DNA of 64,000 bases from Gymnogyps californianus (lineage: Eukaryota > Chordata > Aves > Accipitriformes > Cathartidae). Shown here piece after piece: positions 1 to 11,600 of the stretch. The notes under the pieces are model-generated. The model ran no database searches. It was given only the letters and a program-made list of their open reading frames with translations, and was not told the DNA's origin. How positions within the stretch are numbered: the stretch's first letter is position 1; every line of letters begins with the position of its first letter. The stretch is from NCBI RefSeq assembly GCF_018139145.2, contig NC_059473.1:8982503-9046502 (forward strand). The letters are read 5' to 3'. Made by a program: the position numbers and the translations under genes.

Positions 1-3000
1 ACCTTACAAAACTAAAAACATTTTTAATTTCAGACTTCAAGTTCTCTTCATATCAACTTTACATGATCCAAGAACTCGGATCAGAGTCTACACCTTTATG
101 CACTGGTCCAATGCTAACAACAGAAGTAGCACACCGATGAAAGTCCTTATATATACATATATGCATAGCTTACTTCCAGGGAGAGAAGTTTATCTACTCT
201 GAACACTCTTCCAAAGGGAAAAATTTGCTGGAAGTCATTAAATGGGTTCAAGCTTTTGGACACAAAATATGGCAAGGTGAAAAAGTTACATTCAGAACAG
301 TTAGTTTATCTTGCCAACTCAGCATCGAAGTAGATTTTTATTGGATTCAGACTCACCCACAGATAAAGGCAGAGGCAAGAGACAGGTACGCTCACCCCAG
401 GCACACCAGAGCCTCACCTATCCTTACAGATCTTTCAACTTCTTTTTATAGTAGAGAAATTGTCCATGACTATAAATCAAATCACAAGCACCACTATTAA
501 AATGGAAGTTCAAAGAGTTGACATAACGAATAGCAAACTCAGCTTGCTGATAAATGGCTTATCCTCATCGGTACTGTAGTTCAGAAAGTGACAGTATTGC
601 AACACTTGGCCATATTTAAGCTCCGAGTTATGTTTCTGCTATCACTCTGGACTCCTCTTAAGAGCAACAAGCAACACTCAGTGCTCAGAAACAGACGCAG
701 CAAAAATTTCACCATGCACTTCAGAGACAAATATGATATTTAACTATGGGTGTCCTTGCTTGTAATCACTCCATCTTTTCTCACTCTACCTGTGTTACAC
801 TGATGTTATACACATTTTGTCAAAACACTCTTATTTTTATCAATTCATGTAAATGAAAAATATACACAGTAACCTATATTTTAGACACAGCAATTCATCA
901 TGAGACACCAATTCATTCCCCTCTTCCCTGCATTGGAAATTCTATAATATATTCTCCATGTATGCCTTTTGCTTCTCTTCTCAATTCTAAAAAGCATAGA
1001 TAGTTAATTATAACTTTCATACTCCCAGTAAGCTTCTACCTAAATCACTTGTAGACATTCGGAATGGAAATTAAGATTTCAGCTGGCTCTTCACTGTTTA
1101 CTTGTTTATCTCTTTTTGCTGCTACAAAAACACTCTTATCACATGTTCCTTGTAAAATGAAACAGCTTATTTTAAATCTCTGTCCTTTGCATTGCTATAT
1201 TAATTTGAGCTGTTGAAAACTCTGCTATTGATACTAAGGCTTGGATTGTGCAAGCAGTTATTTTTAAAGATAATATAATGTCGGTCCTAAATTTCCCAAG
1301 GTACTCTGACTCCAGCTCTGCACGCAGAGGAGTTACTTAGACTTACAAGCATAACTGAGAGGTGTAATAATGTAAAACCAAGAGGGCCAGCCTTACGTCT
1401 AATGAATAATCATGCAGAATGTATTTGTGGATTAAAGTATCGGCATCAGCATAGCTTTTAATCCAAACAAATCCCAGAGTCACACAAAAGCCTTCTCTAA
1501 GCAATAAAACCTATTTTCTCTGTCTCCCCACTATCAAACATAAAAGCTGTTAATCTTCGTGTGGTAATTGTGAATGACTGTATAACCACGTAGAGCCCTA
1601 TAGCCACTGACACACATTTCTGCCGTCCCCATCAGTCACCTCTGTTCGGAGAGCAAATCTAAGGAGTGTGTGCATGCAGGGTTAAAAACTGATCATTTAA
1701 AAATTAAATCAAATTGGAATTTCTATTTCATTCTATTGGAAATAAGAACAGAGCTGTGGGAAAGTCTACACAGCTCATTTAAATAAACATTTAAAACCAC
1801 TGAGAGCACTGGATAAGCACAGGGAAGAACTTACTGCAGTACAAAGCCACATTCTGATCTCAGCTGCATCTTCTGCAGGTAAGGACAGCATATGAGCCTC
1901 GTTTAGTTTGTTCAACCAGTTAAATACAATAATTAGTTTATACAAATGCAATAAACAGATGAAAAAGGTTAAAAATCAGAAGAACCTTGTTCTCCTCTAT
2001 TACTTCATGAATTAAAAGCCAAATAGAACAGAGCTATCAGGCGTAAGAAATTGAGGGGCACAAGAATTAGTGATAGTATCTGAAAGAATCAAGTTGGTAT
2101 TTCCTTTATTAAATATCAAAACATTTTTTTCTTATTTAGCATACTTCAGATGGTTTTATTTAACTGACAAAAAACTATAAAAGTGGTTTTCCTGAACACT
2201 AATTGAATTCTAGTTTTCATGCAGAGAAAACGTGACATAAAATGGAAGTAAGAAAAGATTACCCCCTCATTCTTCTTGAAAGACTGAACAGATGAATATA
2301 AAGCAATGTATTTATTTGAACTGTGCAGATGCAGTGCATAATACAAAACAGAGAGCTGGAATTAGGTTAGCTTAACAGGATCCCAAATATCTCACGCTAT
2401 GCAGAAGACAGTGACTAGTAACCAGTAACCCAGAGTTGTCTGTTCAGTAAGTGAACACAAAAGTGCCTCAAAGCTGATTACACTTCTCTAGAATCCCATA
2501 ATTTTGCCCGGGAAACGGCCATTCTGAGGAACTGAACTCTTGATGGGAAACTGCATTTTGTGGGACCAGATATGGGATTCTCCAGTCAAGTCCTCCAAAT
2601 TATAAGACAATAAATGAATGCTTCTAGTGACTGTTTTGGAAAATGAACCTTAGAAATAATGGTGACCAAAACCATTAACTTGCCAGAGCAAAATACACCA
2701 ACCACCCAACTTTACCTCGCTGCAGATTTCTACTTGAGGAAGAAAACCTAGCCTTCTGCCAGCTGGCAGGTTTTCAGCCACTTTACAGAAATGCTAAAAT
2801 ATAAGCACAGACTGAAAGGCTGTCCTTGCAATTCAGCGTTGAATGAGGGAAACCAAAGGATAGGCAGAGACTCACCACGTGACTGAACTTTCTAAGCTCA
2901 CACTCACAACTGGTTTCAAAGCAGTAACTGTAAAGCCATTAGACATCATTTTTATTATGTTATTCAGAGATATAGTCAAAAACCTCTAGTGTAACCTCTG

Positions 3001-5628
3001 TGTAACACAATTTGGGATGTTAACTACTTTAAGAAGAATGGTCAAGGGCTTTGACAACAGCACTGAAATGAACAAATTCCTTCCAGGTCAAGTCAGAGAA
3101 CGAGAAGACTAAAAATAAATCACAGCAGAAGAAAAAAAAAAAAAAAAACAGTTTGTCATCTAAGCAATGGAACTGCAACTAATCCTTAAACAACAACCCC
3201 CTCCCTATCACATGATTCATTCCAAGATCCATGTTCATGACTTATTACACAATTAGCAGTGCTATGACACCACACAGCGCAACTGCTCCATAATGCAGGA
3301 GTCTTACCAATAACCATTCATTAACTCTGTCTTCTCTAATTAAAAGTGACTCACGAAATAAGCTGCATTATATGATTAAGCTTCGAACAAACCAAAGCAA
3401 ATTTAGAGACACACACGAAATTAAATTTAACTCTATACAGTATCATGTTAAAGATTTTGAAAATAAGTGCTGCAGAATGAACACCCGATTGGAAAGTTCC
3501 TTTGAACGGGCAGAAATGCCCTTCCTCCATAAAACACTGCAGCGACCCATAAAGGGGAAGGGAGCGCGGCTGAGAGAAGACACGTACAAGGGAAACTGAT
3601 ATAAGTAAAATATGATTACTGCTCCTGGCTTATGGTTCACCATACCTTCACTGTTGCAACAGGAAAAGCTATTGGATCTTCTAAGGCTTAGGTTCTCAGG
3701 TTTAGAATATACAGCACGAGTCCAGCACTGACTGAAGGAGAGGAGCACCACCAACCCCAGCACTGTTCCAGCGCTGCAGTACTGGGTGCCACACCAAACA
3801 GCAACTGTGCCTCTGAAAAAATCAAGACTTAGAAGCAACATCCCATCACATTGAATCCAGCTTCCTGATAATGTTTTATAAACATCAAGTACCATTCCAT
3901 GAACAGCAAGGCTTTAACAACTTGAACTGGAAAGCTCTTCACAGTTTGCTTATTTCCAGTCAGACACTTGTCAGTTTTCAGAATAAGTTTATTCACAGCC
4001 TACTCATTGCCACTCAGTATGCTGTGTCAAAGACGATGTCAATCACACCAGGCCTCCGCCTGCACTGCTCTTAGGCTCCTTCTTTCCCATTGTATCACAA
4101 TTCTCATCATTTTCTAAGTATGCTCTGATCTAGCCCCATCCCATGTGTATTCTAGACACGAGATCCAGAGTCATTGTCTGCAATATTCTTTTGCCACAAC
4201 ACTTGCAAACTTCTGCTCACACTTTATCAGTTGGTGTTTCCACTGCCTATCACAATTACCAGCCCTTTTCCCTTCTGCCATATGTTTTCCATTTCCGTCT
4301 CTCTTCTGTCTCTTAGCAGATCACGGTTCTAGTCCACAAATAACACTTCTCCGTGCTACCAAAACACTACAAATAACAAGTCTTATCAATACTTTAAAGA
4401 CCTATGCTACCTGTTGTCAGAGATTCTTGAAGGAAAAGTGAAGTGTATATATAGAATAATTTTAAAAATTTATAAGAACCATACATTAAACTCAGGGGAG
4501 GGAGGTGGGGGGAAGCAGGAGGGTGTGACAAGATTATTCACCAGCTCTGACCTCTAACTACTCAGCTCTATCAAACTGCCCAAACTACTTGAAACCAACC
4601 TGCAGTATTTTCCCCTTCCAACCTTCATCAACTTTATTTTGGTAAGGTTTGTTTTTCCCCCACTGAAAATGACAAGATATTGACTGACTTTCAGAAGTTG
4701 GCAATTTTTTTTTTTTTAAATGCCCGAATCAGATCAAGTGAAAGGCAGGGTGGGAGCCTGACTGGCTGCCTATGCTTTTACAATACTTTTCTTTTTAACT
4801 GGCTACATCATTCCAGAACAAGGGAAGAAGTAAGAGCGCTGCCAGTAGAATCTGATCATTTTCTACATATGGTTCTTAAATTATATCATTAAAAGTTAAC
4901 TCCATCGCGCATATTATGCACTTATTTCACCAAAGAAAACAGTGTTTATTTCCTGGACACATCTCAGGAAGTGGGTGATAAACTCTTGTCAATATAGTAA
5001 ATGGGGTGGACTGCCTCTTTTATACTTCCATCTTAAGTAGCCAACTAATAACTTTTACCATAGTGGCTCCTCCACAAAAACTGGTGTTACAAATGAACTA
5101 GACAACAATCTCTCCCTTTCAAGTAGGTAGAAGAGGTTGCAGTTTCTAGATGAAGTAGCTTTCTTTCACACTTTAGAAACCTGGTTCTACACCCTTGGCA
5201 GGCCCTTGCCTCTCAACAGTTTCCTATCTTCACCAAAGTAACCTTTTCCTCATTATAAAAGGATCAGACAAACCACTGCTTAAGATCATGACAGACTGAA
5301 CTTTCCGGGAAAGGCCCCACACCTTCCAGCACCACGGGGGAGCTACTTCCCAGCCTGCCGGGGAGGAGAGGCGCTCCCAGCAGTTGCTCCTGCGATGCAG
5401 AGCCACTCAGCCGAGCGCCAAGAAACCCCTCAAGTGCCAGGCAGAGCTCCCCCTCAACCTCCACCGCTGTAATGGCTGTCACCGCCTGCACAGGTGGGAC
5501 AGGAAATTTCACGCATCCTCTGCGAGCGGCGGCGCACGGGTCGCACCCCTGCGCCCGGGCCCGCGCAGCCCCTCAGGAGCGGGGGCGCGGGAAAGGCCGG
5601 GGCGGCCCCGCCGCCGGGCCGCACTCAC
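1..5628 (-). other. KIF16B: KIF16B intron 1 (5' part of intron, gene runs out of window)
   Basis: This segment lies immediately downstream, in minus-strand sense, of the splice donor that ends the first KIF16B coding exon. The donor reads CAG|GTGAGT, with its GT at 5628-5627. I looked on the minus strand for the expected second exon of the kinesin motor domain and did not find it, so the intron probably extends beyond base 1. The stretch is AT-rich. It holds a 17-A run near 3132-3148 but no recognisable interspersed repeat, RNA gene or conserved protein. The longest open frame here (minus, 3443-3895) has no recognisable protein features and is probably chance. Confidence 0.8.
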
Positions 5629-5675
5629 CTGCGGTTCATGGGCCGCACTCGCACGGCCACCTTCACCGAAGCCAT
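5629..5675 (-). CDS. KIF16B: KIF16B first coding exon (kinesin family member 16B, N-terminus)
   Basis: Read on the minus strand from the ATG at 5675, the exon encodes MASVKVAVRVRPMNR plus two bases of the next codon, then meets a perfect donor (CAG|GTGAGT). This is the characteristic start of the kinesin-3 motor domain in KIF16B (SNX23): the first beta strand VKVAVRVRPMN is shared by kinesin motors, and the MASVKVAVRVRPMNRR start is the one I know for KIF16B. KIF16B is a plus-end-directed motor with a C-terminal PX domain that binds PI(3)P and carries early endosomes along microtubules. Only 47 coding bases lie in this window; the remainder lies to the left of base 1. The start has a good Kozak context (gagccATGG). 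An out-of-frame ATG lies 7 nt upstream at 5682-5680. The gene is divergent from SNRPB2, whose ATG is 25.6 kb away. Confidence 0.95.
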
Positions 5676-5828
5676 GGCTCATCCCCGCCGGGCCGCTCGG
5701 GCCCACACCTGCTCCAGCCGCCGCCGCCGCCGGCCCGGCGTCGCCCCGCCCGGCCTGGCCTTCGCCGCCGACCCGCGCCCCGCCCGCCCACCGGGGCCGA
5801 GCGCAGGCCGCCCCCCGGCCTAGGCCAT

Positions 5829-5842
5829 GTCGCTATGGCAAC
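5829..5842 (-). promoter_or_regulatory. RFX-type X-box in the KIF16B promoter
   Basis: On the minus strand the site reads GTTGCCATAGCGAC. It is an imperfect palindrome that matches the RFX X-box consensus GTTGCCATGGCAAC at all but two positions, with an intact GTTGCC half-site. It lies about 155-165 bp upstream of the KIF16B ATG. The match is seen; binding by an RFX factor is inferred. Confidence 0.5.
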
Positions 5843-6036
5843 CCCCGCCCGCCCCCTGCAGCCTCCTTCCCCAGCGGGCGGCTACGGGGGCAGCGCAGGG
5901 ACAAACAACGTCGCAAGGCGTTGCTCCTCCCGGCCGCGCGGCCCCGCCCTCGGCCGCGGCGGGGGAGGGCGGGGGAGGAAGAGGAGGAGGAAGGCCGGGA
6001 GGGGAGGGGGCGTACGGGGGTAGCGACAGTTACCGT

Positions 6037-6055
6037 GGGTGGGTGGGTGCGTGGG
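6037..6055 (+). other. G-quadruplex-prone GGGT repeat
   Basis: Four GGG tracts (6037-6039, 6041-6043, 6045-6047, 6053-6055) are separated by loops of 1, 1 and 5 nt, which fits the standard G4 pattern on the plus strand. It sits at the edge of the KIF16B CpG island. Confidence 0.5.
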
Positions 6056-6086
6056 TGGCAGGTTCTCCACAGGGCCGTCCTCCGAG

Positions 6087-6480
6087 GTGTGTGCGTGTAT
6101 ATATATATTTATAGGGAGATGTGTGTATATGCCTATACATATGTATATATACACACACACCACCTATAAATATATATCTCCCCATTATATATAGGGCGAG
6201 ATATATATATAGGGTTGTAGGTAGAAGTGTCTATATATATGCACATCTATATATACACCCCTATATACACCCCATATATCTCTCTCCCTATATATATACA
6301 CACCCTCTGTATATATATACACCCCTATACATATACACCTATATATACCTATATATGGGGGAGAGAGATGTCTATATAGATATCTATGTCCATATATATC
6401 TATACGTATCTACATACATATCTATATCTATCTATCTTTTTTCATCCTTGGTTATATATATGTACATATGTACATACGTG
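6087..6480. repeat. TA/CA-rich low-complexity block with nested inverted repeats
   Basis: About 390 bp are built almost entirely of TATATA, CACACA/GTGTGT and interspersed CCCC/GGGG patches, ending in CTATCTATCT steps near 6420-6437. Within it, 14-bp arms at 6101-6114 and 6164-6177 are exact reverse complements. A second pair, 6121-6130 and 6147-6156, is nested inside them, so the stretch can fold as a hairpin or cruciform. The YIYIY-type open frames across it are artefacts of the repeat. Confidence 0.85.
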
Positions 6481-7600
6481 TTTAAGAGAAGGTGTTAAAG
6501 CAAAGCTGTGTGTGCAATCCCTGTGGCACTCGGCCAGGCTGGCACGCGTGAGATGGCGGCGAGACCAGGCTGCCACCGCGCTGGTACCGCGGGGCTGGGG
6601 ACAGGACCCGGACCCGGCACCCCACCACGTCGCGCTGCCCGGAGGGACGGGCTCGGCAAAGCACGGCCGCAGACGGCACTCTCTCAGCAAAAGAAGGAAG
6701 CGTTTCCAGGAGATAGAAATGGTTAAGCAGTGGGCGTCACAACCAAATAATAATATTTATGTATATAACGTGATAAATCTGGGTTACGATTTTTTTACTG
6801 CTTATAATAGGGCACACAGCAGCTCTCCCAATAGGTATCAGCACTTTTGCATATAACAAGCAAAAGCTGATTGTGGTCAGCTTGGAGAAAAGCGGAAGAA
6901 AAAAAGGGTAAATTCAAATATACATTAAGGTGCGGTGTATGATGGACAGCCATGCCCTCATCTACGTTTGCAGAAACCCAGCCTGGGCGTCCGTGCAGGA
7001 TGCCCGGGACGTCGTGAGGCTAGGCAGCGCGGGCAGTGGGCATGAACCCCCATCCCAGGGGATGCATCCTGCACGGGGAGCTGGAGATCTCACACCAAAC
7101 CTACGCCAAAGCTGGCGGCAGAGCTCCCGTGGGGAACACCGCCGTCTTCACTGCCTTCGGAGAAGCAGCCGGAGCCTGGACCAGCCTGAGGCAGGACCCC
7201 TCGCGCCATGCTTAACTAATGAGAAACCCTAACAAGGTCTCGGAAACGGCTGCAGTGCCGGTGCCATGGGAGGAGATAACCGCTCCGCTGGCACCAGCCA
7301 GGCATGTCCTCCCCTGGGGAGCAGCCAAACATCTGGCTCGTAAGGAGTAACTGTGAAGAAGACAGCGTAAAAAAGCAGGATAAGTAATATTATCATAGAT
7401 AATAAATATTTGTGTTTGTTTGGAGTTGTCAGTGCCTGGAAACTACACCCAGGATGGAGACACCATTTAAAAAGCTGTACTAACATCGTTGCATTCAAGT
7501 CATTAAGGTGTCACTGGCTTGACAAGTCAAAAAAAACCAGTTGCCAAGACACAGAAGAGGGTTTCAGACCCAAATACCTCATCTTTAGCGGTGACTCCTA
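6481..7600. other. Intergenic, no gene recognised
   Basis: Mixed-composition DNA follows the low-complexity block, with moderate GC at 6500-6720 and 6950-7340. Short open frames exist on both strands, but none resembles a known protein or shows exon-like boundaries that I can support. No recognisable repeat family is seen. Confidence 0.6.
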
Positions 7601-7614
7601 CTGACAACTTAGCA

Positions 7615-8640
7615 TCTCCAAAAAGGAGGAGGAATGAGGAAGGGGAGGTGACAGTAAAAACATCAGCTGACGAGCAATTAGCATCGGTGGCAACCGGGAT
7701 CACGTAGATGAATGAGATGACCTGGGAAAAGGAGGAGAGCAGAGAAGGGAAAGTGAGAGACAGAAGGACCCCATGTTTACACCCCAGAGATGTAGGGGAA
7801 GCACTACGAGGAGGGTCAGAGGAACACAGCCAGGACAGAAGAGATTTGAAGGGTGCCTGACTGCTGGAGGTGGCCAAAGGGGATGGGGTGGAAGCCCACC
7901 AGACATGGAAACACCGCTGAAAACCAGGGCAAAAAGAGATGCCACGGGGTGGAGAAAGGAGAGGATGAAGAAAGAAGCCAGAAAAGTGATGTCCCTGGCA
8001 GTGCATCCGATCAACTGAGAGACAAGGTGACGTTTGAAGAGAGAGGTCAGGTCCAAGGGGTGGTTTTATAGCAAAAGAGAAACTATTATGTGTTCAATTT
8101 GCTCGAGAAAGAGAAGAGGAGGGATGAGAACAAGAGGGGTCTGGGGCAAGGGGTTAGAAAGTCACTGGTGCAGCAGCTTAAAAGAGAAGAAAGGAGGAAG
8201 AAATGTAGGGCTGGTAATAGGGAAGAAGGAGGAAGGAACAATATATGGAGAGAGAGAGAGAGAGAGATGAGCACATTGTTGGAGACCCAGGAGGCTTTCA
8301 ACAGCCAGACAGGACCTCTGGCCTGAGAGTCAGAGATTAAAAACAGTTTTGAAGGTTTGGAGATGGAAGAGAAAGTAGTGGATTCATAACATGGATTTTT
8401 CCTGAGGTTTTCAGCGATGTGAGAGGACAAGCACGGGGGAAAGATGCAAGGAGGGAGCTGGAGTTTGTGGTGCTGAGACAAACTCCAAGGGTAAGAGAAA
8501 AGGGTCGGGAGAAGTTTTGGCACCAGTGTCAGAGTATCGCGGACCAGAGGTCACAGGAGCACTAAAGAAGAAGGGAAGGGATCAACTGTGCTATGCCAGA
8601 GAGGTGTTACAGTGGGAGAGAAAGAACTGGGGCGTTGGGA
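7615..8640 (+). repeat. Purine-rich (G+A) domain with an embedded (GA)n microsatellite
   Basis: For about 1 kb the plus strand is dominated by A and G, with words such as GGAGGAGG, AGAGAAGGG and AAGGAGGAAG, while pyrimidine runs are rare. A clean (GA)n run lies at about 8247-8267. The open frames here are rich in Lys/Arg/Glu on plus and Leu/Ser/Phe on minus, as purine bias alone would produce. I do not recognise a transposon family; it may be a decayed polypurine satellite. Confidence 0.6.
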
Positions 8641-11600
8641 AATCACAGAAGGAGCAGTATTTGCTTAAAGATCAGCCAAGGACCGAGTCACCCTGGCGAG
8701 CGTGGGAGCTGACACACTGCAGCAGCCAAACGTGCAGGCGGGGGGACCCCTGCCAAGGCATCAGGCAAATTGATTAAAGCATATTGAAAGCTTTAAAGAC
8801 GATCCGGGAGACATGCGACAAGCTGACAGGGAATAGCACAAACACATTAGAAAGATAAGAATGAGCTAAAAAGTGTATAAGAAAAAAATAGACAAGTACA
8901 CGCATGCATAATAGGATAAAAGAATAAAAAGCATTGGTAAAAAATACAATAAAATGTAACGATTTTCAGCACCAGTTAGGGGTCCTAGAAAAGCCAACCA
9001 ATATGTAGCCTAATTTGTAGAGCATCTACTAACTCCTCTCAGACAGTCATGCTTCCCCTCTCGCTGATTAGCAAAGCTATTGAAGAAATACATCTAGTTC
9101 AGTTAGCATGTCTCCGCATGCCGTGGTTTGAGACATCCAGCCATTAGGGGATCCCATGAGCTTCTCCACCAGCACAGATCCTCCCATGAAATGGAAAACA
9201 CTTTTCCACTTCCGTAGTGAGTGCCCATTGCAGATGGGAGCTGGACCAGCTAACGCACCCGCAGCACGCCCGGCATGAAGCAGCAAAACATCCCCAGGCT
9301 CTCCTGTCCTCCCGCAATTCTCGGTGTCTTACTAGTTCAGAAATTTCTTTCCTTCACCAGGCCAGGACACGAATGCTGCAGGCAGTCTATGGAGAGTAAA
9401 GCCAGACCTGGTTTTGTCCAGCAGCATTGATGAACCCTTGTCCGTGGGTTGTAACCGGCATCGAGCGCTTGGGTGGTTGCAGCGCGACCCAGCAGCAGGG
9501 TCAGAGGGGGGGGCTCCGCTCGGTTGTAATTCAATACAATGCAAATTATAGCCAGGAAAGTGGAGTAAATTACTCCGCTCAGTAAAACTAAGCAGAACTT
9601 AGTTCAATATTGCTCGAGTTAGACACATTCAGCATCAGCACTATTTGCCCGGCTTTAATATACATCCACTGGCAGCACAGGTTTGCTCCTTTGACCCATT
9701 TCTGTCTCGGTGTACCTCTCTCTTCTGCCCCTTGGTTCAGCAATGAGTTAATACTTTGCTCGAAGCTCTCATCGATTCAGTCTGCCACATTAAATTATTA
9801 CACACCGCATGTAACGCCTCCTGCAATTTCAGTACGGAACAAGTAAGTTTTACAAGAGGAGGACCCAGGAGGAAGGCTGCTTTCTTAGGGCTGCGTCCTG
9901 TAGTTAAGCTGCTCGGCGGATGTTCAAAGGATTGAGGCTGTAGGAAAGTCACTCTGTTCTCAGCCTGGCTTCTACAAAACTTGCCAGAAAGGGATATTTT
10001 GAGACTTCTATACATAGGTCATAGTTTGTAGACATCAACCCAAAAAAAGCAAATATAAAGGTATGTAAATATACATACTCACACCAAGCACCTCAACCTC
10101 CTTTCCTTAAGAATCTGGTGGAAAACACAGCTGTCAGTGTCTAAATACTAAATATTTTACACTCAGAAACACCTGGCAAAGTTTGCAAACCCAAATCCAA
10201 ACGAAACCCAAAGCACACATGTTCCCAAATACTCCTCTACTCCTTTGGTATAAGTGTCTTTAATAAACACATGGTTCAGATATGGTTAACGAAACATTTC
10301 CAAGGTTTTTCCATGCGTTATCAGAAAGAGCCTCTCTGCTACCCTTCACTCAGAGCTGGGAAAGCCAGTTCCACCTGCGATAGAAATGATCCTCAGACTC
10401 AGAGGTGGGATCTCTGGAGCTTCTGTGAGTCTCCAGCCTGCTAGCAAGGAGACAAGCAGCACTGCACCTGACTGACTCCTGAGCATCGTCTTCTGCACTT
10501 CCTTCTTGCTCCTAATTGACCTCTTGCAATGGACCTGCTCGTTCAGAAATGCACATACCATCGTTTCCTGGGGTTGCAAAACAGGTCCCAAGCCCAGGAG
10601 ATGACAGGCTGGACCTTACTAATAACGAGTGGTGCGAAGTCTTTCATTCAGGCCCTTCCGATGCACACTTCCCTGTGACGATGACCAGTTGCCTTTCCTT
10701 GCGTTCATATGCAAATAGCCTGGCGGGGCAGGAATTAACGACTTGGCTAATGGTTACATCTTACCTGCTATAATCCTCTTTTCCCACAGCAGTGTGAAAT
10801 ATGTTTCCGAGAAGGAGACATTGACCAGGACCTCTACCTGAGCGTCCTGAGATACCCTTCCAGTTGGCAGACGATGGAGGGGACAGATGGACGGGCATCT
10901 CCCCATCCCGCTGTCGGGCCAGAGCTCGTCATCAGCCCCGGTTCAATTTGCTGATAAGCAAATCAGCATTTGCTAATTTGATGCAGAAAGCTCAACGCTT
11001 GCTGCTAAAGAGATTAAGAGGGTCCTCCGTGGCCAATATTTGGGAGAAGGTATTATCTTGTCACAGATCAATCCATCAGGAAAGTTATCCTTCTCTCCAC
11101 TCCCGGGAATCCTTTGGGGAAAACACTTGCTCAGCATTGTCCTCCAGCCTGCTTCTGTGGGGCTTTTCACACTTGACGTGCCACGCGGAGTCAGATGTCA
11201 TTTCTGCTGTCCCCGCCGAGACGTGTCGTGAACCCCTTTATCTCAGCCAAGGGAATCCTCCTCCTCCTCGGGCTGCTCTGATTTTCCAATCTGTCAAAAT
11301 CATGAGGAATAAACAGCATTGCCCATTCCCAGCAGCACACAAACACAGTCCTTTTAATCCATACACACAGTTTGCTTTCCTGAGCTCATTCCCAAGCCAA
11401 GTTTCAGGTCTATATTCATACCCACTTTGCACGAAATGCATCTGTACATCTCCGGTTTGAACTTACACTTGTATTCAGATGGAGGAGCTTGCTGTGGATA
11501 ACTTCTCAAGGGGATGAGTGCCCCTCTGCTAGCCCCAGGGAGTGCCAGGGCTTCACTACAGCTTCCCGATGGAAGGTCCAAACAGAGCCGCCTGATGGCT

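Larger units (their letters stand above)
5330..6060 (-). promoter_or_regulatory. KIF16B: KIF16B CpG-island promoter
   Basis: The segment is very GC- and CpG-rich against AT-rich flanks and contains the KIF16B start codon at 5675. No TATA box is seen close to the start, which fits a housekeeping-type dispersed promoter. The exact transcription start cannot be read from sequence; it should lie between the ATG and roughly 5850. The island contains an RFX-type X-box (5829-5842), G-rich tracts around 5955-6010, and a GGGT repeat at 6037-6055. Long open frames on both strands here are by-products of high GC content. Confidence 0.8.

Noticed and set aside
3443..3895. 150-codon open frame on the minus strand, in KIF16B sense, as a possible KIF16B exon
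   Set aside because: The translation does not match the kinesin motor sequence that should follow MASVKVAVRVRPMNR, and it shows no family motif.
5384..6169. 261-codon plus-strand open frame and several overlapping frames in the KIF16B CpG island
   Set aside because: Frames are open because of high GC and few stop codons; the residues are mostly Ala/Arg/Pro/Gly, and the real coding exon is on the other strand.
6121..6498. 125-codon Tyr/Ile-rich open frame
   Set aside because: Direct translation of TATA/CATA microsatellite.
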